A DNA stretch of 18,379 nt from an uncultured Mesorhizobium sp. (GTDB lineage: Bacteria > Pseudomonadota > Alphaproteobacteria > Rhizobiales > Rhizobiaceae), in the NCBI GenBank assembly GCA_937958475.1, contig CALFXR010000096.1, forward strand, positions 1-18,379, given 5' to 3'. The first letter of the stretch is position 1. Each line of letters opens with the position of its first letter. Position numbers and translations under genes: made by a program. This document shows, in pieces, positions 14,144 through 18,379 of the stretch. The notes below the pieces were generated by a model. The model did no database searches. It was not told where the DNA came from and saw nothing but the letters and a program-made list of their open reading frames with translations.

Positions 14144-14539
14144 ATGGCAGGACACGCAGGGATTTGGGAAAGGGTTGCACGTTTCGCGTGGTCTGAACGC
14201 GCAGACGAAAGCGCCGAATCCATAGTGAGGTTTTCGCTCAGCCGGGAATCCCGTGCGCAACTGGCAAGGAAAAGCTTTGTAAAAGTTCTGGCAGAGACGG
14301 GTTGCGAGGATATTAATCGTCAGTATAAACGATCTGGTTCTTGCAGAAGATTTACAATTGACGAGTACGCGTCTGTCATATTGCCTGCATCTTGCAATGA
14401 ATTAATCTTCCAGTTGCATATGCGCGTCGGACCCAAGGTTCTTCTGGTGACCGACGACATAGCCGTCATGTCCGACTTTGTCAGACAGTATGCTCAGGCC
14501 CGCATGCACGGCCACAAAGACCTGCGAGCCATCCTGTGA
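14144..14539 (+). CDS. Hypothetical protein, 131 aa
   Basis: This protein is not recognised. It is soluble-looking, with no signal peptide or membrane helix. The N-terminal third is basic and helical (SRESRAQLARKSFVKVLAETG), followed by FTIDEYASVILPASCNELIFQLHMRVGPKVLLVTDDIAVM, which looks like alternating strands and helices, and a helical end (FVRQYAQARMHGHKDLRAIL). Three cysteines are present. A GGGGAGGG about five bases before ATG 14144 decides the start; the frame is open upstream to 14078. Base use is less GC-rich than in amtB or ftsK. It is divergent from the recombinase and upstream of the EAL gene, so it may belong to the same acquired cassette. Confidence 0.7.
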   Translation: MAGHAGIWERVARFAWSERADESAESIVRFSLSRESRAQLARKSFVKVLAETGCEDINRQYKRSGSCRRFTIDEYASVILPASCNELIFQLHMRVGPKVLLVTDDIAVMSDFVRQYAQARMHGHKDLRAIL

Positions 14540-14840
14540 TCACGAAATCGCGGGTCCGGCGCGCGCCCGGAGTACCTCGCTCCGATGCTCGCGAATCGAT
14601 TAGATATACTGTGTCTATATATACCCGTATCTACGTATACCGCGGTCTTCACGCGTTTCGAGGCGGGCGCTCGCCCCTGGATCGGGTGCCTCCTGAAAGG
14701 TGCCGCGGCGCTTCAGGCCGGCGGCGGGCGGCGGTGCCGAGTGTTGTCGCGCTCCGGGCCGCTTCGGCCGCCGGCGCATCGACATCCGGTTGAGCAGGGT
14801 CTCGGCGAAGCCCAGCGAGGAACGACAGGTGAGTCCGGAC
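14540..14840. promoter_or_regulatory. Long leader of the EAL gene with AT-rich direct repeats
   Basis: This stretch of about 300 bp has no convincing gene. Its left part has an AT-rich island in which GTGTCTATATATAC (14611-14624) is followed two bases later by the similar GTATCTACGTATAC (14627-14640), 11 of 14 identical with a 16-bp period, which may be a regulator binding array or promoter. The right part is very GC-rich with a small hairpin (GGCCG/CGGCC near 14758-14770) and could be a structured 5' leader. Confidence 0.4.
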
Positions 14841-15557
14841 ATGATCACGTTTGCGTTCCAGCCCATCGTCCAGGTCAGCAACGGCTGGTGCCCCTTCGCC
14901 TACGAGGCGCTTCTGCGCGGACCGAACGGCGAACCTGCCGGCGCCGTCCTTTCCGGCATTCCCGCCGCCGATATGCTCGCCTTCGATGCGGCCTGCCGCA
15001 GGCGGGCGCTGGAGCTGGCGCAGTTCCTCGGTCTGCGCGCGCGGCTGAGCCTCAATCTGACGGCCGAAGCGGTCGGGAGCTATCGGCACGGATTCCACGC
15101 GACCTTGCAGGCGGCCCGCGAGATGGGGTTCTCGACGTCGAGGCTCGTGTTCGAGCTTACGGAGCAGGCGCCGATCGCGGACCTCCGCCGGCTTTCGCGC
15201 TGGATGGCGGCGGCGCGCAACCGCGGCATCACGGTCGCCCTCGACGATTTCGGCGCGGGCCACGCCAACCTCGGCACCCTCCTGAAGCTGCGTCCGCACA
15301 TCGTGAAACTCGACATGGACCTGATCAGGTCGATCGACGCCGACAGGGCCCGGCAGTCGCTGGTCGGGGGGATTCTGTCGGCATGCGAGGGTTTCGGCAG
15401 CCTGGTCATCGCCGAGGGTGTCGAGACCGAGGCAGAATATCGGAAGCTCTGCGAAATGGGTGTCCGCCTGATGCAGGGTTTCTATCTCGGCCGGCCGCAG
15501 ATCGCGTCGCTGCCGCAGGCCATACGGCCGATGCCACAGTTCGAGGGCGCCGAATGA
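14841..15557 (+). CDS. Stand-alone EAL domain protein, predicted cyclic-di-GMP phosphodiesterase
   Basis: EAL enzymes linearise cyclic-di-GMP to pGpG, lowering the signal that favours biofilm over motility. The 238-aa protein is a bare EAL domain with no sensor, GGDEF or membrane part. Catalytic residues are all visible: Glu22 in YEALLRG, Asn72 in LNLTAEA, Glu105 in FELTE, Asp135 and Asp136 in DDFGAG, Lys156 in KLD, Glu192 in AEGVE and Gln212 in MQGFYLGRPQ, so it should be active. ATG 14841 is used, with AGGTGAG seven bases upstream; a GTG at 14829, preceded by GAGGA, is an equally plausible start and would add four residues. It is transcribed towards a small acidic protein 48 bp downstream. 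Confidence 0.93.
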   Translation: MITFAFQPIVQVSNGWCPFAYEALLRGPNGEPAGAVLSGIPAADMLAFDAACRRRALELAQFLGLRARLSLNLTAEAVGSYRHGFHATLQAAREMGFSTSRLVFELTEQAPIADLRRLSRWMAAARNRGITVALDDFGAGHANLGTLLKLRPHIVKLDMDLIRSIDADRARQSLVGGILSACEGFGSLVIAEGVETEAEYRKLCEMGVRLMQGFYLGRPQIASLPQAIRPMPQFEGAE

Positions 15558-15558
15558 A

Positions 15559-15573
15559 CGGGCGATCCGCCCG
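15559..15573 (+). other. Short hairpin after the EAL gene
   Basis: CGGGCG and CGCCCG form a six-pair stem over an ATC loop, starting two bases after the EAL stop. There is no T run, so read-through into the next gene is likely. Confidence 0.4.
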
Positions 15574-15605
15574 GCGGCCCCTGCGAGGTCTGAAGGGAAC
15601 CCACC

Positions 15606-15953
15606 ATGGCTGACAGGAAGAAGGTGCCCGCCATCGCCCCGCCCGAGGACGTCGGGCCTTCCGATCCCGGATATCTGCGCCAGTGCGGCTTCGCGCTGGA
15701 GCCGTCCATCCATCGCCTGATCGAGATGGCGGTGGGAGCGGGCTGGGCGCGCAACTCCGTGCTCCTCGCCGTCGTGCTCGAGACGGAGCGCCAGGCGCGC
15801 GCCACCCCGCTCGGACCGGGGGCAGCCGGCGACGGCTTCACCGAGGACGACCTCGTCGACGGCGAGGAACCCCTGGACGACGAACCTCTGGACGAAGACC
15901 CCGACGACGGTTGCGGCGGAGCCGCCCCGGCAAGGCCGGTATGCCTGCACTGA
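15606..15953 (+). CDS. Hypothetical small acidic protein, 115 aa
   Basis: This protein is not recognised. Residues 1-70 look globular and helical (GYLRQCGFALEPSIHRLIEMAVGAGWARNSVLLAVVLETERQAR), with no signal peptide. Residues about 78-102 are a very acidic tail (TEDDLVDGEEPLDDEPLDED). GAAGGGA lies about eight bases before the ATG. It follows the EAL gene by 48 bp on the same strand and is probably cotranscribed; a link to cyclic-di-GMP is inferred only from this position. Confidence 0.7.
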   Translation: MADRKKVPAIAPPEDVGPSDPGYLRQCGFALEPSIHRLIEMAVGAGWARNSVLLAVVLETERQARATPLGPGAAGDGFTEDDLVDGEEPLDDEPLDEDPDDGCGGAAPARPVCLH

Positions 15954-15966
15954 GTTCCGCCCGCCG

Positions 15967-16022
15967 GGCCGGTCTCGTCCGGCCGGTCCCTTCCGGCCGA
16001 TCCAGTCCGACCGGTTTCATCC
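15967..16022 (+). repeat. Four degenerate 14-bp tandem repeats
   Basis: Four consecutive 14-base units, GGCCGGTCTCGTCC, GGCCGGTCCCTTCC, GGCCGATCCAGTCC and GACCGGTTTCATCC, share the frame GGCCGGTCnCnTCC. Adjacent GGCCGG and CCGGCC segments can pair in two mutually exclusive hairpins (15967-15984 and 15981-15998). They lie between the small acidic gene and the ftsK control region. Confidence 0.7.
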
Positions 16023-16067
16023 TCTCGCCGCGGCGCCCTGCCGGCGCGTCTCGCGTCGCGTCCATGG

Positions 16068-16111
16068 TTAATGCCGCCTTAACCTTCCCCCCGATAGACT
16101 CCATGCGATTC
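16068..16111 (+). promoter_or_regulatory. CtrA-type box and two GANTC sites upstream of ftsK
   Basis: TTAATGCCGCCTTAAC (16068-16083) matches the alphaproteobacterial CtrA consensus TTAA, seven bases, TTAAC, and is itself part of a palindrome GGTTAA/TTAACC (16066-16084). GACTC (16097-16101) and GATTC (16107-16111) are GANTC sites, the target of the cell-cycle methylase CcrM. The cluster starts about 100 bp before the ftsK start codon and suggests cell-cycle control of ftsK. Confidence 0.75.
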
Positions 16112-16164
16112 CGCCGGCTCCGTTCGGAACCGACGGCGGTCCATTCGCTCACGGGGTTTCGGGC

Positions 16165-18379
16165 ATGCGTTCAGGGACAACTGCGCAGCTAACGCTGTCG
16201 GGGCGCGAGCGGGGTCTGCACGCCTTCACGCTCCGCCAGGTGCGACGTCTCGCCGGCATCGGCCTGTTCGCCTTCGTCGCCTTCGCGCTCGCCAGCCTCG
16301 GTACGTGGAACGTTGCCGATCCGAGCTTCAGCCACGCGACGGCGAACGCCGTCACCAATGCCATGGGTTATCCGGGCGCCGTCTTCGCCGACCTCGTCAT
16401 GCAGTTCTATGGCCTCGCGGCGGTGGTCGGCCTTGTCCCGGCCGTCGCCTGGGGCATCTTCCTGGTCTCGGCGAACGGCGTGGACCGCATGCCGCGCCGG
16501 CTGGCCGCCTGGTTCGCCGGGTCCGTCCTCGTCGCCGGCGTGGCCGGCTGCTTCGCGCCGCCGCAGACCTGGCCCCTTCCCACCGGCCTCGGCGGCGTTC
16601 TCGGCGACATGGCGCTGCGCCTGCCGGCGTTGCTGATCGGCGCCTATCCCTCCGGCTTCGCCTCGATCGTCGTCGGCATTGTCTTCGCGGCGCCTGGCCT
16701 CGGGCTGCTCGCCTACGGCGCCGGCCTGCTCGGTCGCCGCCGCCTCGCGGCGGACGGCGAGGAAGACGCGCAGGTCGCCGGGCAGGACGACGACGACGAG
16801 GGCGACGAGGGCATCCTGGCGCTCGGCGCCCTGGTTCACTGGTGGCTGTCGGCGCGCGCCTTCGTGCGCCGCAACTTCAGCCGCCTCGCCGCCGAGAGGC
16901 CCGTCCTGCGCCGCGCGCCGGAGCGCCGGGAGGCTGATTTCGACTTGCCCGCCGAGCGGCGCGTCCCGGCGCCCGTGCGGGGCAGGGTGGAGCCCGAGTT
17001 CGAGGCCGGCCGCGCCGCGGCCGCCCACGATCTCGACGAGCCGCCGTTCGACGACGACGATTCGCTCGACGATGCCGCCGAACCGGCGCGTGCGCCGCAG
17101 GCCGCGTCGCGCCAGGCGGCGCCGCGTCCCGCCGAGAGCGCCCGCGTCGCCACGCCGGCGCCGCGTCCGGTCCAGGGCGCGCGGGTCCAGCGCGAGGCGC
17201 AGGCGTCGCTGATCGGCTCGGGCGCCTTCGAGATGCCGACGCTGCACTTCCTCTCCGAGCCGAAGAACGTGGTCCGCGACGCCAGCCTGTCGAAGGACGC
17301 GCTGGAACAGAACGCCCGCCTGCTCGAAGGCGTGCTCGAGGATTTCGGCGTCAAGGGCGAGATCATCCACGTCCGCCCCGGCCCGGTCGTCACCCTCTAC
17401 GAACTCGAGCCCGCGCCCGGCATCAAGTCTTCCCGCGTCATCGGGCTGGCCGACGACATCGCCCGCTCGATGAGCGCCATCGCCTGCCGCGTCGCCGTCG
17501 TGCCCGGCCGCAACGCCATCGGCATCGAGCTGCCCAACGCCAGGCGCGAGACCGTCTACCTGCGCGAGATTCTCGCCTCCCGCGACTTCGAGCAGACCAA
17601 GGCGCGCCTGGCGCTGGCGCTCGGCAAGACCATCAACGGCGAGGCCGTCATCGTCGACATCGCCAAGATGCCGCACGTGCTGGTCGCCGGCACCACCGGC
17701 TCGGGCAAGTCGGTCGCCATCAACACCATGATCCTGTCGCTGCTCTACCGGATGACGCCGAAGGAGTGCCGCCTGATCATGATCGACCCGAAGATGCTGG
17801 AGCTCTCCGTCTACGACGGCATCCCGCATCTGCTCACGCCGGTCGTCACCGATCCGAAGAAGGCGGTCGTGGCGCTGAAGTGGACGGTCCGCGAGATGGA
17901 GGACCGCTACCGCAAGATGTCGAAGGTCGGCGTGCGCAACATCGACGGCTTCAACGCCCGCGTCGCCGCCGCCCAGCAGAAGGGCGAGACGATCACGCGC
18001 ACCGTGCAGACCGGCTTCGACCGCGAGACCGGCGAGGCGATCTACGAGTCCGAATCGCTCGACCTCGAGGCGATCCCCTACATCGTCGTCATCATCGACG
18101 AGATGGCCGACCTGATGATGGTCGCCGGCAAGGACATCGAGGGCGCGGTGCAGAGGTTGGCCCAGATGGCGCGCGCGGCCGGCATCCACGTCATCATGGC
18201 CACCCAGCGCCCCTCGGTCGACGTCATCACCGGCACGATCAAGGCCAACTTCCCGACCCGCATCTCCTTCCAGGTGACGTCGAAGATCGACAGCCGCACC
18301 ATCCTCGGCGAGCAGGGCGCCGAACAGCTGCTCGGCATGGGCGACATGCTCTACATGGCCGGCGGCGGCCGCATCCAGC
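16165..18379 (+). CDS. ftsK: DNA translocase FtsK (partial, 3' end beyond window)
   Basis: FtsK sits at the division septum and pumps chromosome termini apart before dimer resolution. The 738 codons seen start with an N-terminal membrane domain of about four helices (roughly 30-48, 80-100, 114-132 and 155-190), then a low-complexity linker with an acidic run near 200-215 and a Pro/Ala-rich part to about 350. The motor domain follows: FEMPTLHFLSEP, the alpha-domain segment VVTLYELEPAPGIKSSRVIGL, Walker A AGTTGSGKS (Lys515), IMIDPKMLELSVYDGIPHLL, Walker B YIVVIIDEMADL (Asp645) and MATQRPSVDVITG (about 678-690). The C-terminal gamma domain is not in the window. The ATG at 16165 has only a weak GGGG upstream, but no better in-frame start is seen. 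Confidence 0.97.
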   Translation, partial: MRSGTTAQLTLSGRERGLHAFTLRQVRRLAGIGLFAFVAFALASLGTWNVADPSFSHATANAVTNAMGYPGAVFADLVMQFYGLAAVVGLVPAVAWGIFLVSANGVDRMPRRLAAWFAGSVLVAGVAGCFAPPQTWPLPTGLGGVLGDMALRLPALLIGAYPSGFASIVVGIVFAAPGLGLLAYGAGLLGRRRLAADGEEDAQVAGQDDDDEGDEGILALGALVHWWLSARAFVRRNFSRLAAERPVLRRAPERREADFDLPAERRVPAPVRGRVEPEFEAGRAAAAHDLDEPPFDDDDSLDDAAEPARAPQAASRQAAPRPAESARVATPAPRPVQGARVQREAQASLIGSGAFEMPTLHFLSEPKNVVRDASLSKDALEQNARLLEGVLEDFGVKGEIIHVRPGPVVTLYELEPAPGIKSSRVIGLADDIARSMSAIACRVAVVPGRNAIGIELPNARRETVYLREILASRDFEQTKARLALALGKTINGEAVIVDIAKMPHVLVAGTTGSGKSVAINTMILSLLYRMTPKECRLIMIDPKMLELSVYDGIPHLLTPVVTDPKKAVVALKWTVREMEDRYRKMSKVGVRNIDGFNARVAAAQQKGETITRTVQTGFDRETGEAIYESESLDLEAIPYIVVIIDEMADLMMVAGKDIEGAVQRLAQMARAAGIHVIMATQRPSVDVITGTIKANFPTRISFQVTSKIDSRTILGEQGAEQLLGMGDMLYMAGGGRIQ

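Noticed and set aside
14536..14793. 85-aa plus-strand open frame after the unknown 131-aa gene
   Set aside because: It starts with GTG without a ribosome site, and its Arg/Ser/Ala-rich tail looks like chance translation of GC-rich DNA.
16189..18189. 666-aa minus-strand open frame opposite ftsK
   Set aside because: It is antisense to unmistakable FtsK motor motifs, and its Asp/Val/Arg-rich low-complexity translation resembles no protein.

Overview
The window reads as chromosomal DNA of an alphaproteobacterium of the order Hyphomicrobiales (Rhizobiales), probably near Mesorhizobium and other Phyllobacteriaceae. This is inferred from the high GC, the ubiH / tesB-glnK-amtB-ftsK neighbourhood, a CtrA-type box with GANTC sites before ftsK, and an sdhB-yceH(DUF480) pair. 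No database search was possible. Family calls rest on motifs and remembered family features.

Layout. (1) Bases 1-1100 hold the tail of an unidentified gene, a U-tract terminator and a lower-GC hypothetical gene that looks acquired, lying directly upstream of sdhB. (2) 1103-2550: sdhB (iron-sulfur subunit of succinate dehydrogenase) and a yceH/DUF480 gene. (3) 2585-2748: a dense run of short perfect hairpins between convergent genes. (4) 2739-4454, minus strand: a Leu/Glu/Phe/Val-type amino-acid dehydrogenase and an OsmC-like peroxidase. (5) 4728-6884: a tightly coupled operon of a GtrB-like glycosyltransferase, a methyltransferase and a GtrA-like membrane protein. Two overlapping minus-strand genes converge on it: a PIG-V-like polytopic glycosyltransferase and a membrane-anchored protein of unknown function, both apparently starting with TTG. 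Together they could form a lipid-linked sugar transfer system. (6) 8767-10026, minus strand: a UbiH/Coq6-family FAD hydroxylase, divergent from tesB.

(7) 10993-12939: glnK-amtB, the ammonium sensing and uptake operon, with a -24/-12 sigma-54 promoter and an upstream NtrC-like palindrome. (8) 13012-15953: what looks like an accessory cassette between amtB and ftsK. It holds a small serine recombinase, an AT-rich control region with two near-identical 22-bp palindromes in inverted orientation, an unknown 131-aa protein, a compact EAL (cyclic-di-GMP phosphodiesterase) protein with all catalytic residues, and a small acidic protein. (9) 15967-18379: four degenerate 14-bp tandem repeats, a CtrA-type box with two GANTC sites, and ftsK, which runs off the right end.

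The best candidate for something undescribed is the recombinase region. The two 22-bp sites have central AA and TT dinucleotides, as expected of inverted crossover sites for a serine invertase. They enclose only 92 bp, between the recombinase gene and a divergently transcribed unknown gene, so this could be a small invertible regulatory switch. The glycosylation locus and the multi-hairpin element are next.
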